A stretch of DNA of 64,000 bases from an uncultured Gammaproteobacteria bacterium (GTDB lineage: Bacteria > Pseudomonadota > Gammaproteobacteria > Pseudomonadales > Litorivicinaceae): the NCBI GenBank assembly GCA_913057215.1, contig CAJXNQ010000001.1, positions 89,236-153,235 on the forward strand, read 5' to 3'. The notes under the pieces were generated by a model that searched no databases, was not told the origin of the DNA, and saw only the letters and a program-made list of their open reading frames with translations. Numbering within the stretch: position 1 is the stretch's first letter; each line of letters begins with the position of its first letter. The position numbers and the translations under genes are program-made. Below, piece by piece: positions 19,598 to 29,426 of the stretch.

Positions 19598-19787
19598 CGG
19601 TGGAGCGGTTTGAGCGGTCTTTCTCGATCGCGCGCTTGTGCAATTCGTCGTCGTCATCAAACAAGATGTCGGATCCAGAACGATCCAAATCGTCGAACTG
19701 CTTGGATTTGACGGCCCAGCCAAACGCCCAGATCGCGAGCGCAAGGAGAATGATCGAAAGTGGGATGAGCGCGTAGATCACATTCAT
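19590..19787 (-). CDS. ccoS: cbb3 oxidase maturation protein CcoS
   Basis: 65-residue protein with one N-terminal membrane helix (A-L-I-P-L-S-I-I-L-L-A-L-A-I-W-A-F), then the family's W-A-V-K-S-K-Q-F-D-D-L-D and an acidic D-D-D-D segment. CcoS is needed to insert heme and copper into the CcoN subunit. The start is the ATG at 19787, overlapping the ccoI stop by 4 nt. Upstream in-frame codons would encode an unrelated tail inside ccoI. Confidence 0.92.
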   Translation of the reverse strand: MNVIYALIPLSIILLALAIWAFGWAVKSKQFDDLDRSGSDILFDDDDELHKRAIEKDRSNRSTDD

Positions 19788-22150
19788 GACAGCTTTTTTA
19801 ACCTCAATGCATTGACGATCACAAAGACGCTCGATGCGCTCATACCGATGGCAGCGAGCCACGGTGGCACAAATCCAGCGACCGCGAAAGGCACCGCCAC
19901 AACATTGTAAACCAGCACCCAAAAGAAACTCTGCCGAATAACACGGCGTGCACGGATGGCTGTATTTCTCAGGCTGATTAAGGTCTCAAGACTGGGTGAC
20001 AACAGCACAGATCCTGCGGATAGACGGGTTAGATCAGAGGCCTGTGCGAAGGTCACGCTGCCATTGGCAGAGGCAAGGACAGGCGCATCATTGAGGCCAT
20101 CACCCACCATCACGACTGAATCATCACAGCCTTTCAAAAACGCCAATTTATCTTCAGGTGTTTGTTCTCCGAAATAGGATGTGATGCCGAGCGCTTTCGC
20201 GGCGTCAGCCACCCGTGCGTCCTGATCGCCACTTAAGAGGGTGATGCGAATCCCGGCCTCGGACAGTTGCTTCACCGCATCGGCTGCATTGAGTCTGAAG
20301 CCGTCCTCAAGTGCGACCGAGGCAATGGGCTTGCCATTTTTTTCAAGTGTGATGGTCAAGGCATCTGGATACTCGGGGACTGTTTCGTCCTGCGATGCAC
20401 GTCTGATGGCATAGTGAGCACCTTCATAATCACCTTCAACGCCTCGTCCAGGATGATGCATCACCTGTTCCATTGGCCAGGGTTTGATGTCACGAAAAGC
20501 CTGTGCGATCGGATGCGGCGAGCTGGCCTCCAGTCCACTGATACAGGCCAACACATCAGATTCAGACCAGCTTGTCTCAAGATGACGCACCCCAAAGCGC
20601 CGAAACTGCCCTTCAGTGAGGGTGCCCGTCTTGTCAAAAATCCAGTGCTTCGATTGCGCAAATGCCAAAAGATGTGTGGGGTTAAGCAACAAAATACCCT
20701 GTTGTCTCAGTGTTCGAATCGTGACCGTCCAAGCTGTCGGAATGGCGAGCGACAGCGCGCATGGACAGGTGACCACCAATACAGAAAGCGCATACTCAAA
20801 AGCGCGCTCGGGATCCACTGGCCACCAGCCAATCCAGGTCAGAGCTGAAACACTGAGTACGGCCGCTATAAACCCGCGAATCAGTGGTTCAGTCCATCGC
20901 GCCTCGGGTGTCTGTACGTGTTCGGCCTGTCGGGCAAGATGCTCAAGTTTACCGAGAAAGGCATTTTGCCCGATGCGTTCGACACGGCATTGCAGCGTCA
21001 TCGATCCATTGACCGATCCAGCCAAGATTTCATCACCGGCTTCAATCGTATGCGGATTAAACTCCCCGGTCAGTGCCTGTGTGTCGACGGATCCCGATCC
21101 CGACAGCAATGTGAGATCGACAGGCGCCTGCTGCCCGGCCGTGAGCTGCACCAGATCGCCTGGCTTTAAGGAGGACACAGGGACTTGTTCGATGGTTCCA
21201 TCGGCCTCGAGTCGACTCATGGTCATGGGCATGGGCCGTGATTCAACCGGCGTATCGAGCACCTTGTGTCGGGCGGTGAGCTCGAGGTAGCGCCCGGTGA
21301 GCAAAAACAGTGTAAACATCGATACGGAATCGAAATACACCTCGCCAACCCCAGCCAGGGTTGCGAAGATTGAGGCGGACCAAGCCAGTGATAAGGCCAG
21401 CGCGACAGGAACATCCATGCCGAGCGTCCGATTTTTCAGATCGCGATATGCGCCTCGAAAGAACGGCTGCGCGGAATAGAGCATCACAGGGATCGAGACC
21501 AGTAACGAGACCCAGCGCAGGAAGGCGCGCTGCTCGGCTTCGATGAATGAGGCATCACCAATATAGAGTGCGGTAGCAAACATCATCACTTGCATGGCAC
21601 CAATGGCGGCAACACCAATGCGTTTGAGCATTGCTTTTCGCTCACGTTTCCGAGCTTGGAAAGCGCCCTCGTCGGTCAGCAGTGTTGCTGTGTAACCCAG
21701 TTGATCAATGCGCGCGAGGATGTCGGATAAACGCGTAACTGTCTGACTCCAGCGGATGGTGAGGGTCTGCCGTCCAAGATGGGCATGGCTTTCAAGTACG
21801 CCATCGGTTGCGCTGAGTACACGTTCAAGCAGCCACGTGCAGGCGGCACATCGGATTTGTGGCACTGACAACTCGATCTCTTGACGCTCTCCATCCAAGG
21901 TGACAGCGTGCCTGGCGAGAAACTCGGGGTCGTCAAACAGCGTCCACTGTGTCGCTGCATCAGGCCGTGGTGAAAGGGTATCTCGGTAGTCATAAAACGA
22001 ATCGAGCCCTTGGGACTGAATCCAGTCCACTGCACCGGCGCATCCGTGGCAACACAGTGTTTGTGAGGCCCCTTTGATTGATCTGTGGTAGGTAGACTCC
22101 GGGGGACAGGATTCACCGCAGTGAAAGCAGTCTGGTCTCTCAGGGTGCAA
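19784..22150 (-). CDS. ccoI: Copper-exporting P1B-type ATPase CcoI
   Basis: 788-residue P-type ATPase that delivers copper across the inner membrane for cbb3 assembly. N-terminal zinc-ribbon-like cysteines (C-F-H-C and C-C-H-G-C), a heavy-metal-associated domain with C-A-A-C near 100, membrane C-P-C motif in V-T-C-P-C-A-L-S, phosphorylation site D-K-T-G-T-L-T, and hinge G-D-G-L-N-D-A-P. It overlaps ccoH upstream by 11 nt and ccoS downstream by 4 nt, so translation of the maturation block is coupled. Confidence 0.95.
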   Translation of the reverse strand: MHPERPDCFHCGESCPPESTYHRSIKGASQTLCCHGCAGAVDWIQSQGLDSFYDYRDTLSPRPDAATQWTLFDDPEFLARHAVTLDGERQEIELSVPQIRCAACTWLLERVLSATDGVLESHAHLGRQTLTIRWSQTVTRLSDILARIDQLGYTATLLTDEGAFQARKRERKAMLKRIGVAAIGAMQVMMFATALYIGDASFIEAEQRAFLRWVSLLVSIPVMLYSAQPFFRGAYRDLKNRTLGMDVPVALALSLAWSASIFATLAGVGEVYFDSVSMFTLFLLTGRYLELTARHKVLDTPVESRPMPMTMSRLEADGTIEQVPVSSLKPGDLVQLTAGQQAPVDLTLLSGSGSVDTQALTGEFNPHTIEAGDEILAGSVNGSMTLQCRVERIGQNAFLGKLEHLARQAEHVQTPEARWTEPLIRGFIAAVLSVSALTWIGWWPVDPERAFEYALSVLVVTCPCALSLAIPTAWTVTIRTLRQQGILLLNPTHLLAFAQSKHWIFDKTGTLTEGQFRRFGVRHLETSWSESDVLACISGLEASSPHPIAQAFRDIKPWPMEQVMHHPGRGVEGDYEGAHYAIRRASQDETVPEYPDALTITLEKNGKPIASVALEDGFRLNAADAVKQLSEAGIRITLLSGDQDARVADAAKALGITSYFGEQTPEDKLAFLKGCDDSVVMVGDGLNDAPVLASANGSVTFAQASDLTRLSAGSVLLSPSLETLISLRNTAIRARRVIRQSFFWVLVYNVVAVPFAVAGFVPPWLAAIGMSASSVFVIVNALRLKKLS

Positions 22151-22637
22151 TGTCGACAGGCCCCTTCAGCGGCAGGAGAATCCGTTCGCTGATGCGCCAC
22201 GTTCCATCGGGTGCAAGGAGTTCAAGGTTTTTAGGCCCAATTGCCAATGAATCGAGCGACGCCAAGAAATAGCCGGGCCGCACGGCAGTTAACTCAAATT
22301 CAATGTCGTCTCGCGCGCGTGTGGGTGACCGTAACGCCCCTTTAATAGTCTCCACAGGCTCGGCCTGACCAAAATCGATCAATAAAAGGAGGTCACCGGT
22401 CATCTCATCCATGGTCAATGAGCCTGCAATTCCGAGTGTGGATGCCAACTCATCGCGCTCTCGATATTCGTTGTAGAGCACACCTTGTCGGTAGTAATCA
22501 TCACTGACAAGTCCATCACTGGTTTTGATCGCGATGCCAAGCATGGTGAATCCGACAACCATGGTGACGGCAATGGGAGTAATCAAAAACCACGTCCAGG
22601 GCTCTCGATACCAGGGCTTTGAAGTATTCAGTTCCAA
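22140..22637 (-). CDS. ccoH: cbb3 oxidase assembly protein CcoH (FixH)
   Basis: 165 residues. An N-terminal P-W-Y-R-E-P-W-T-W segment leads into one membrane helix (about 15-35), followed by a periplasmic domain with D-Y-Y-R-Q-G near 48. CcoH stabilises the cbb3 complex during assembly. It overlaps ccoG by 10 nt and ccoI by 11 nt. Confidence 0.92.
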   Translation of the reverse strand: MELNTSKPWYREPWTWFLITPIAVTMVVGFTMLGIAIKTSDGLVSDDYYRQGVLYNEYRERDELASTLGIAGSLTMDEMTGDLLLLIDFGQAEPVETIKGALRSPTRARDDIEFELTAVRPGYFLASLDSLAIGPKNLELLAPDGTWRISERILLPLKGPVDIAP

Positions 22638-24046
22638 CGATCCGGTCCTATAAACGTTGACTCCACTGAGAGAGTGTGGGCAGGTTCCTTAGCCGGTTCA
22701 ATTAAAAATTCAACCGGAAGCCGACTCTGAATAATCAGATCGGGGTCCATTTGGATTTGATAAACAGCAACTTTGGTTTGGCCAGGCGCGAGTTCGAGCG
22801 TTTCAGGGCCAATGAGCTTGGCTCCGGGCCGGCCTGCAAGATTAACTTCGTACACCTCGTTAAACGATGTTTTATTGAACACAGTCAATGTGTAGGTGTT
22901 TTCGATCGCGCCAGATTTTGTCTCGTGGAAGAGGGCGCCACGGTCACGTTTGATATTGGCATCCAGCGGACTTCGGTGTGTGATGGCATAGCCAAAGGCC
23001 ACCACCATGATCGCCATGGCTGCTCCGTAACCCAATAAACGCGGTCTGAGCCAATGCGTTGTGCCTCCGTTGAGTTCATGCTCCGTCGCATATCGAACCA
23101 AACCGCGCTCAGTATTCATCTTGTCCATGACTGAATCACAGGCATCAATACACAATGCGCACTGGATGCATTCGTACTGGAGGCCATCTCGGATGTCGAT
23201 ACCTGTAGGACACACTTGAACGCACAGTCCGCAATCGATGCAGTCGCCTTGGTGTGTCGCCTCAGCATCGCGTTTCCGATGTCCGCGTGGCTCGCCTCGA
23301 TTGTAATCATAGGCAACAGTCAGTGTGTCTTGATCAAACATCACTGACTGGAAACGTGCGTAGGGACACATGTGAATACAGACTTTTTCACGCATATAGC
23401 CTGCATTGACATAGGTGGCCAGTGTGAAAAGCCCAATCCATAAATAGGCGCCAGTCGAGGCTTGTCCGGTCCAGTGGTCGATGACCAACTCACGTGCCGG
23501 GATGAAGTAGGCAACGAACGTGAAGCCGGTTGCCCAGGCAACTCCGAACCAGATGGTGTGTTTGGCGATTTTTTTACGGGCTTTGCCCACGCTCATGGGC
23601 TGCTTATCGAGTTTGATCCGAGTATGGCGTTCACCTTCTGTGAAGCGCTCAGCCCACATGAAAATCTGTGTCCACACGGTCTGTGGGCAGGTGAATCCAC
23701 ACCACACGCGACCGCCAAACACTGTGACAAAAAACAGGCCAAACGCACAGATAATGAGAAGCCACGACAAAAGCATCAAATCTTGTGGCCAAAACGTGGC
23801 GGCAAAGATGTGGAATTGTCGTGACGGGAGATCAAACCAGATCAGTTGTCGATCACCCCAGTTCAACCAGGGTAAAAGGAAATAAAGACCTAATAAAAAG
23901 AATCCGGCATACAGACGGATATTCTGGAAGAATCCCGATACGCCTCGCGTGTAAACACCTTCATGTGTTTGATAGGCAGGGGTTGCACGGTGAGCGAGTC
24001 GCTCACCGGCATCGTCGATCTCAACCGTTTCGATACGGTCGCTCAT
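22628..24046 (-). CDS. ccoG: cbb3 oxidase accessory ferredoxin-like protein CcoG
   Basis: 472-residue polytopic membrane protein with cytoplasmic [4Fe-4S] ferredoxin motifs around 250-290 (C-I-D-C-G-L-C-V-Q-V-C-P and C-I-Q-C-A-L-C-I-D-A-C) and conserved G-F-T-C-P-Q-T-V-W. CcoG has been shown in other bacteria to reduce copper for cbb3 assembly. An immunoglobulin-like C-domain follows the last helix. It lies one base after ccoP. Confidence 0.95.
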   Translation of the reverse strand: MSDRIETVEIDDAGERLAHRATPAYQTHEGVYTRGVSGFFQNIRLYAGFFLLGLYFLLPWLNWGDRQLIWFDLPSRQFHIFAATFWPQDLMLLSWLLIICAFGLFFVTVFGGRVWCGFTCPQTVWTQIFMWAERFTEGERHTRIKLDKQPMSVGKARKKIAKHTIWFGVAWATGFTFVAYFIPARELVIDHWTGQASTGAYLWIGLFTLATYVNAGYMREKVCIHMCPYARFQSVMFDQDTLTVAYDYNRGEPRGHRKRDAEATHQGDCIDCGLCVQVCPTGIDIRDGLQYECIQCALCIDACDSVMDKMNTERGLVRYATEHELNGGTTHWLRPRLLGYGAAMAIMVVAFGYAITHRSPLDANIKRDRGALFHETKSGAIENTYTLTVFNKTSFNEVYEVNLAGRPGAKLIGPETLELAPGQTKVAVYQIQMDPDLIIQSRLPVEFLIEPAKEPAHTLSVESTFIGPDRWN

Positions 24047-24047
24047 C

Positions 24048-24965
24048 TCAGTTCGCTTGGCTGAGACTGTATACGTACGCAGTCAGCAAGTGCACCTTAT
24101 CCTCTCCCAGTCGTGGAAGCTGTGCTGGCATGACGCCTTGACGTCCATGTCGCAAGGTGAGCTTTACAGATTCGATGACAGTGAGATTGGGTTGTTTGTA
24201 CAACCACACATCATCGGTCAGATTTGGTGCGCCCAATGCGTGCATGCCCTCACCATTTGGCATGTGACAGGCTGCGCAGTAGGTTTGATAGTGCTGTTCA
24301 CCTTTAGCTGCGAGCGTTTCATCATGCGCACGCCCAGACAAACTGACCACATAGTGAGAGGTTTCCTCGATACCTGCATCACCGAGTGTGGCTTGCCAAG
24401 CTGGCATGTTGGCAACGCGTCCGACATTGAGTGATTCACGGATTTTTTCGACTGAACCACCATAGAGCCAATCGTCGTCGGTCAGATTCGGAAACCCGTA
24501 AGCACCCTTGCCGCCAGAGCCGTGACAAACCGCGCAATTATTGGAATACAGCCGACCACCGACTTCAAGCGCCTCAGGGTCACTGGCGAGGACCTCCACA
24601 GGTTGGTCAGCAAAGGCCGCAAAGACCGGTCCATAACGGACCTCAGCGGCAGCAACCTCTTCTTCGTACTGCTTCGTCGATGTCCATCCTAATAAGCCTT
24701 GGAAGTTACCCAATCCTGGGTACAAAGCCAGATATCCAAGGCCAAACACAATGGTGCCCAGGAACTTGAAATACCACCAACGGGGCAGGGGATTGTCATA
24801 CTCTTCAATGCCATCGAATGAGTGCCCCATGGTCTCTTCGGTTTCTTCTTTGTAGGGTTCTGATTTTCGAACAATCCAGATGAGCCATAGACACCCGAAG
24901 ATCACGAGCAGCGTGATGACGGCAACCCAAATGCTCCAAAATGTGGGGAGTGAATCGTTAAACAT
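24048..24965 (-). CDS. ccoP: cbb3 oxidase diheme subunit CcoP
   Basis: Membrane-anchored diheme c-type subunit that receives electrons from soluble cytochromes. 305 residues, N-terminal helices with F-D-G-I-E-E-Y-D-N-P-L-P-R-W-W, then two periplasmic heme sites C-A-V-C-H and C-A-A-C-H. The start ATG overlaps the ccoQ stop by one base (TGATG). Confidence 0.96.
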   Translation of the reverse strand: MFNDSLPTFWSIWVAVITLLVIFGCLWLIWIVRKSEPYKEETEETMGHSFDGIEEYDNPLPRWWYFKFLGTIVFGLGYLALYPGLGNFQGLLGWTSTKQYEEEVAAAEVRYGPVFAAFADQPVEVLASDPEALEVGGRLYSNNCAVCHGSGGKGAYGFPNLTDDDWLYGGSVEKIRESLNVGRVANMPAWQATLGDAGIEETSHYVVSLSGRAHDETLAAKGEQHYQTYCAACHMPNGEGMHALGAPNLTDDVWLYKQPNLTVIESVKLTLRHGRQGVMPAQLPRLGEDKVHLLTAYVYSLSQAN

Positions 24966-25132
24966 CAGTGTTTTTCTCCATTTGGGGCCTCAATGCCCTC
25001 ATCATCCAGAATCGAGTTTGCAGCTTCCTCGAATCGGTCTTTGTTTTTTGGGTTGTAGGCCCACCAGCCAATGGCCAAAAACATCAGCAACATGACCACG
25101 CTGAGCACCCCTAACCAATCATAGTAGGTCAC
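24965..25132 (-). CDS. ccoQ: cbb3 oxidase small subunit CcoQ
   Basis: Short gene of 55 residues, read from a GTG at 25132-25130. One membrane helix (L-S-V-V-M-L-L-M-F-L-A-I-G-W) is followed by W-A-Y-N-P-K-N-K-D-R-F-E-E-A, the classic CcoQ/FixQ motif. CcoQ stabilises the association of CcoP with CcoNO. It sits exactly between ccoO (3 nt) and ccoP (1-base overlap). Confidence 0.93.
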   Translation of the reverse strand: MTYYDWLGVLSVVMLLMFLAIGWWAYNPKNKDRFEEAANSILDDEGIEAPNGEKH

Positions 25133-25135
25133 TGT

Positions 25136-25744
25136 CTATCGATCCTTCATCACCGTGCCAAGTCCCTGTAGATAGGCAATCAGGGCCTCGATTTCTGTTT
25201 TTCCGCGGACCGCTTCGCGAGATGCTTCGATCTCCGCATCGGTGTAAGGCGTCCCCAACGATTGCAACACTCTCATTTTTTTAGGAGTGTCCTCGCCGGT
25301 CAGGGTTTTCTGGAACAACCACGGATATGCAGGCATGTTGGATTCTGGTACTACGTCGCGTGGGTTGTACATATGCGCGCGATGCCAGTCATCGGAATAC
25401 TTTTCACCAACACGCGCTAAATCGGGTCCTGTCCGTTTGGAACCCCAAAGGAATGGACGCTCCCATACAGATTCACCTGCAACCGAGTAGTGGCCATAGC
25501 GTTCTGTTTCGGCGCGGAACGGTCGCACCATTTGAGTGTGGCAGACATGGCAGCCCTCTCGGATATAAATATCACGTCCTTCCAATTGCAACGCGCTCCA
25601 AGGCTTCATGTCCGCGACCGGCGTCGTCGTTTTCTGCATGTGGAACAATGGAACGATTTCTGCCAAGCCGCCGAAACTAATCACCAGTAAGATGAGAACC
25701 GACAGAACTCCGACACGTTTTTCAATAAACTCATGCGACTTCAC
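25136..25744 (-). CDS. ccoO: cbb3 oxidase monoheme subunit CcoO
   Basis: 202 residues: one N-terminal membrane anchor (about 11-30) and a periplasmic domain with a single heme c site, C-H-V-C-H-T-Q-M, near residue 60. It relays electrons between CcoP and the CcoN active site. Ten nt downstream of ccoN. Confidence 0.96.
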   Translation of the reverse strand: MKSHEFIEKRVGVLSVLILLVISFGGLAEIVPLFHMQKTTTPVADMKPWSALQLEGRDIYIREGCHVCHTQMVRPFRAETERYGHYSVAGESVWERPFLWGSKRTGPDLARVGEKYSDDWHRAHMYNPRDVVPESNMPAYPWLFQKTLTGEDTPKKMRVLQSLGTPYTDAEIEASREAVRGKTEIEALIAYLQGLGTVMKDR

Positions 25745-25754
25745 TGGCGTCTCC

Positions 25755-27194
25755 TTATGCCGGTTGTGCTTCAGGGGTGCTGGTATCGCGGATCGTGTCC
25801 TGACGTTTGGCGTCTTGCACCGTCATGTAGACGTTGTACATCATGACCAGCATTCCGATGAGGAAGATGGCACCGCCAATGACCCGCACAATCCACCCCG
25901 GATAGCTTGCTTCGACGGAATCGATAAAGCTGTAGGTCAAAGTGCCATCTGTATTGACAGCGCGCCACATCAGCCCTTGCATGATGCCGTTGACCCACAT
26001 CGCAGCGATGTACAACACAGTACCGATCGTAGACATCCAGAAATGAAGATTAATCAAACGCGTTGAATACATCTGTGCGACGCCAAGCACTTTCGGGATC
26101 AGGTGATAGAGCGAACCGATCGAGACCATGGCAACCCAGCCAAGGGCACCTGAGTGCACATGCCCAATCGTCCAATCGGTGTTATGGGACAATGCGTTGA
26201 CAGTTTTGATGGACATCATCGGACCTTCAAAGGTCGACATGCCATAGAACGACAGCGAAACCACCAAGAAGCGCAAAATCGGATCAGTCCGAAGCTTGTG
26301 CCATGCCCCAGAGAGCGTCATGACACCGTTGATCATGCCGCCCCAGCTTGGTGCCAACAGAATCAGCGACATCACCATGCCGACCGACTGGGCCCAGTCT
26401 GGCAACGCTGAATAGTGAAGATGGTGTGCGCCAGCCCACATGTAAGTCGCAATGAGTGCCCAGAAGTGCACGATTGAGAGGCGATATGAATATACCGGAC
26501 GGCCGGCTTGTTTGGGCACGAAGTAGTACATCATCCCAAGGAAGCCAGCTGTTAGGAAAAAGCCAACAGCATTGTGGCCGTACCACCACTGGACCATGGC
26601 ATCCATGGCGCCCGAGTATGCACTGTACGACTTGAATAAACTGACAGGGACCACTGCGCTGTTGACAATGTGCAACACCGCAACGACCAGAATGAAGGCG
26701 GCGAAGAACCAATTGGCCACATAAATGTGTGAGGTCTTGCGCTGTGCAATGGTGCCCAAGAAGACCACAGCATATGAGATCCACACGGCTGCAATCAGAA
26801 TGTCGATCGGCCACTCAAGCTCCGCGTACTCTTTTGTCGATGTGAGCCCGAGCGGCAGTGTGATGACGGCCGCGACGATGACCAACTGCCAACCCCAAAA
26901 CGTGAAGCGAGCCAGTGATGGAAATGCCAGCGGCGTTTGACAGGTTCTCTGCACACAGTAATAGGAAGTCGCAAAAAGCGCGCATCCACCAAAGGCAAAA
27001 ATGACTGCGTTGGTGTGCAGTGGACGCAGGCGGCCAAAGTGTGTGTATTCCGAAGCCAAGAGCTCAGGCCACACGAGTTGGGCGGCAATAAGCACGCCGA
27101 CGGCCATACCGACAATGCCCCAAACAACGGCCATGATTGCGAATTGACGGACCGTTCTGTAGTCGTATGCAGGGTGTGCTGCAGCCAAAGACAT
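25755..27194 (-). CDS. ccoN: cbb3 cytochrome c oxidase catalytic subunit CcoN
   Basis: Catalytic subunit, 479 residues with 12 predicted helices, binding heme b and the heme b3-CuB centre where oxygen is reduced. Conserved histidine blocks are visible, including R-P-L-H-T-N-A near 59, [10 protein letters not shown], and [12 protein letters not shown]. It heads the ccoNOQP-GHIS operon of microaerobic respiration. An FNR/Anr-like site about 200 nt upstream fits oxygen-responsive activation. Confidence 0.97.
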   Translation of the reverse strand: MSLAAAHPAYDYRTVRQFAIMAVVWGIVGMAVGVLIAAQLVWPELLASEYTHFGRLRPLHTNAVIFAFGGCALFATSYYCVQRTCQTPLAFPSLARFTFWGWQLVIVAAVITLPLGLTSTKEYAELEWPIDILIAAVWISYAVVFLGTIAQRKTSHIYVANWFFAAFILVVAVLHIVNSAVVPVSLFKSYSAYSGAMDAMVQWWYGHNAVGFFLTAGFLGMMYYFVPKQAGRPVYSYRLSIVHFWALIATYMWAGAHHLHYSALPDWAQSVGMVMSLILLAPSWGGMINGVMTLSGAWHKLRTDPILRFLVVSLSFYGMSTFEGPMMSIKTVNALSHNTDWTIGHVHSGALGWVAMVSIGSLYHLIPKVLGVAQMYSTRLINLHFWMSTIGTVLYIAAMWVNGIMQGLMWRAVNTDGTLTYSFIDSVEASYPGWIVRVIGGAIFLIGMLVMMYNVYMTVQDAKRQDTIRDTSTPEAQPA

Positions 27195-27359
27195 CCTGTT
27201 CTTCCTTTATAAATAAAAAATCTATGTATAGTTTAAATGGTTATATAGTCGTTCGTGAAGCATCTATGGCCACGAATTGTCTGACAAAAAGGTCGTACAC
27301 ATGACGATCTGGATGCCAAGCGTTAGTCGATGTGGTTATTATAATGCGAAAATGCAGTG

Positions 27360-27410
27360 TAAATTGGTTATAACAAACAATGCTGCTGCAATTGAATTGA
27401 GATAGATCAA
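27360..27410 (-). promoter_or_regulatory. FNR/Anr-type class II promoter for the ccoN operon
   Basis: TTGAG-ATAG-ATCAA at 27397-27410 matches the FNR/Anr consensus TTGAT-N4-ATCAA at nine of ten positions. On the minus strand a TATAAC -10 element at 27372-27367 predicts a start near 27361, placing the box centre (27403.5) about 42 bp upstream, the class II activator position. This gives a leader of about 167 nt before ccoN. The site also lies just upstream of the divergent cysB gene. Confidence 0.7.
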
Positions 27411-27440
27411 CAAAACTACGATTTTTACGGCCAAGAGCGC

Positions 27441-28418
27441 ATGAAACTACAACAGCTCCGTTACATCAGTGAAGTCGCAAATCACGACCTGAACGTCTCG
27501 GCGACGGCGCAGAGTTTGTTCACGTCTCAGCCGGGGATTTCTAAACAGATTCGACTGCTCGAGGAAGAGCTTGGCGTCGAAATCTTTGCGCGCAATGGGA
27601 AGCATCTTGTATCCATCACGCCTGCTGGTGAAGAAGTATTGCGAGTCGCCAGTGAGATCCTTCATAAAATGGATGCGATCAAGCAAATTTCTCAAGAATT
27701 TTCAGACGAAACCAAGGGGGTGTTGTCGATCGCGACCACGCATACCCAGGCACGCTACGTGTTGCCGCCGATCATCAATCAATTCATGCAGGAATACCCA
27801 GAAGTCAGTCTGCATATGCAGCAGGGAACACCGGCTCAGATTGCCGAAATGGCCGCCAGTGGGGATGTGGATTTCGCGATCGCGACGGAGGGGCTTGAGC
27901 ATTTTGCAAACCTGCTTTTGATGCCATGTTATCAATGGAATCGGGCGGTGATTGTGCCTAAAGGGCATCCGCTTTCCGATCTGGATCATCCGCTTAAGCT
28001 CTCAGATTTGGCTCGGCACTCAATCGTGACCTATGTATTTGGTTTCACAGGGCGTTCGCGGCTCGATGAAGCGTTCGAAAAGGAGGGATTGGCGCCGAAA
28101 GTTGTATTCACAGCAGCCGATGCGGACGTCATTAAGACCTATGTGCGTCTTGGATTGGGTGTCGGAATCGTGGCTGACATGGCATTTGATCCAAACACCG
28201 ACGGGGACTTGGTGAAAATCAGCGCAGCGCACCTGTTCAGCCCAAGCGTGACATCAATCGCTTTTCGCCGTGGGACTTTTTTGCGCGGCTACATGTATCG
28301 GTTCGTGAATCTCTTTGCGCCGCACCTCTCGCGCGACGTGATTGGCCAGTTTTTAAGAAGCCAGGGTCGAGCAGAAGCCGAAGAGATTTTTAAAACGGTT
28401 GAGATCCCGCTTCTGTAA
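27441..28418 (+). CDS. cysB: LysR-family regulator CysB
   Basis: Regulator of sulfate assimilation and cysteine synthesis, responsive to acetylserine in enteric bacteria. 325 residues, one longer than E. coli CysB. The N-terminus M-K-L-Q-Q-L-R-Y-I and helix-turn-helix T-S-Q-P-G-I-S-K-Q-I are CysB-specific, as is the T-T-H-T-Q-A-R-Y effector strand near 100. It diverges from ccoN across 246 nt containing the FNR-like site. cysM lies 9 kb away in the window. Confidence 0.93.
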   Translation: MKLQQLRYISEVANHDLNVSATAQSLFTSQPGISKQIRLLEEELGVEIFARNGKHLVSITPAGEEVLRVASEILHKMDAIKQISQEFSDETKGVLSIATTHTQARYVLPPIINQFMQEYPEVSLHMQQGTPAQIAEMAASGDVDFAIATEGLEHFANLLLMPCYQWNRAVIVPKGHPLSDLDHPLKLSDLARHSIVTYVFGFTGRSRLDEAFEKEGLAPKVVFTAADADVIKTYVRLGLGVGIVADMAFDPNTDGDLVKISAAHLFSPSVTSIAFRRGTFLRGYMYRFVNLFAPHLSRDVIGQFLRSQGRAEAEEIFKTVEIPLL

Positions 28419-28476
28419 ACTGTCCGCTTTCGACTGGTTGGCTCGCGCGTCTGATGCAGGCTACATGTTTCCGCGG

Positions 28477-29304
28477 TTAACGGGCACTTTTTCGCTTGCC
28501 GGTGACCTGCAGGATGCGTGCGCTGATCTCTTCGACTGAACGTTCAGTGCTCGATAAAAAGGGAATGGCGTGCCGGCGATACAAAGACTCGACCTCGTTG
28601 ACTTCATACTGACATTGTTTCAACGACGCATATCGGGAGTCGGGCCGTCGCATCTCGCGAATGGCTTGTAAGCGTTCTGGGTCAATTGTTAACCCGAAGA
28701 GTTTATTTTTGTACTTCCTAAGTGTCTCGGGTAAGGCATCGTCGTCCAGATCGTCTTCTGTGAGCGGGTAATTTGCGACTTTGAGTCCATATTGCATCGC
28801 CAAATATAAACTGGTGGGCGTTTTTCCGGAGCGAGAGACGCCGATCAAGATCATGTCAGCTTGATCGTAGTAACGAATACGGGCCCCATCATCGTTATCC
28901 AGTGCAAAATTAACAGCATCAATACGTCGAGAATATTGGCCATCCGGGGCAACTGCATGGCTCATGCCCACGGAATAACTTGAGCTTTGCCTGAGTTCTC
29001 GCTCAAGTGGTTTCAAAAACGTCTGGAAGATATCGACTAAAAAGCCGTCGCAGTTGGCGAGAACGTCACGTACCTCTTGGTTGACGATGGTATCAAACAC
29101 GATGGGCGTAGTTTGACTTTGGTCGCCCGCTGCGTTGATCTCAATCACGGCTTTTTTGGCTTTCTCGACCGAGTCCACATAGGGCAAGGTGGTCTTTTCA
29201 AAGGTGATATTTTCGAACTGGCTAAGCAGCGCCTGTCCAAGACCCTCGGCAGTGAGGCCGGTTCCATCTGAAATAAAGAAAACAGGACGAATTTCTGAGG
29301 CCAT
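28477..29304 (-). CDS. ppsR: PEP synthase regulatory protein PpsR (kinase/pyrophosphorylase)
   Basis: Bifunctional DUF299 enzyme that inactivates PEP synthase by ADP-dependent phosphorylation and reactivates it by phosphate-dependent dephosphorylation. 275 residues from the ATG at 29304 ([16 protein letters not shown]); an in-frame upstream extension is not family-like. P-loop-like G-V-S-R-S-G-K-T near 155. Its target ppsA is divergently transcribed 122 nt away. Confidence 0.94.
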   Translation of the reverse strand: MASEIRPVFFISDGTGLTAEGLGQALLSQFENITFEKTTLPYVDSVEKAKKAVIEINAAGDQSQTTPIVFDTIVNQEVRDVLANCDGFLVDIFQTFLKPLERELRQSSSYSVGMSHAVAPDGQYSRRIDAVNFALDNDDGARIRYYDQADMILIGVSRSGKTPTSLYLAMQYGLKVANYPLTEDDLDDDALPETLRKYKNKLFGLTIDPERLQAIREMRRPDSRYASLKQCQYEVNEVESLYRRHAIPFLSSTERSVEEISARILQVTGKRKSAR

Positions 29305-29426
29305 ATTCGTTTCCAAATCATTTATACTGTGCGGCTTTATCGACGGCCTGTCGGCGTCACGATTCGAGTTTCGACTCAAAGTCTGCGTCAGAGGTCTCAA
29401 AGACACAAGTTGGAAGGGGATTCCTG

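Noticed and set aside
19784..22150. Calling the P-type ATPase a general CopA copper-resistance pump
   Set aside because: Its place between ccoH and ccoS with coding overlaps on both sides, and its N-terminal cysteine layout, identify it as CcoI.
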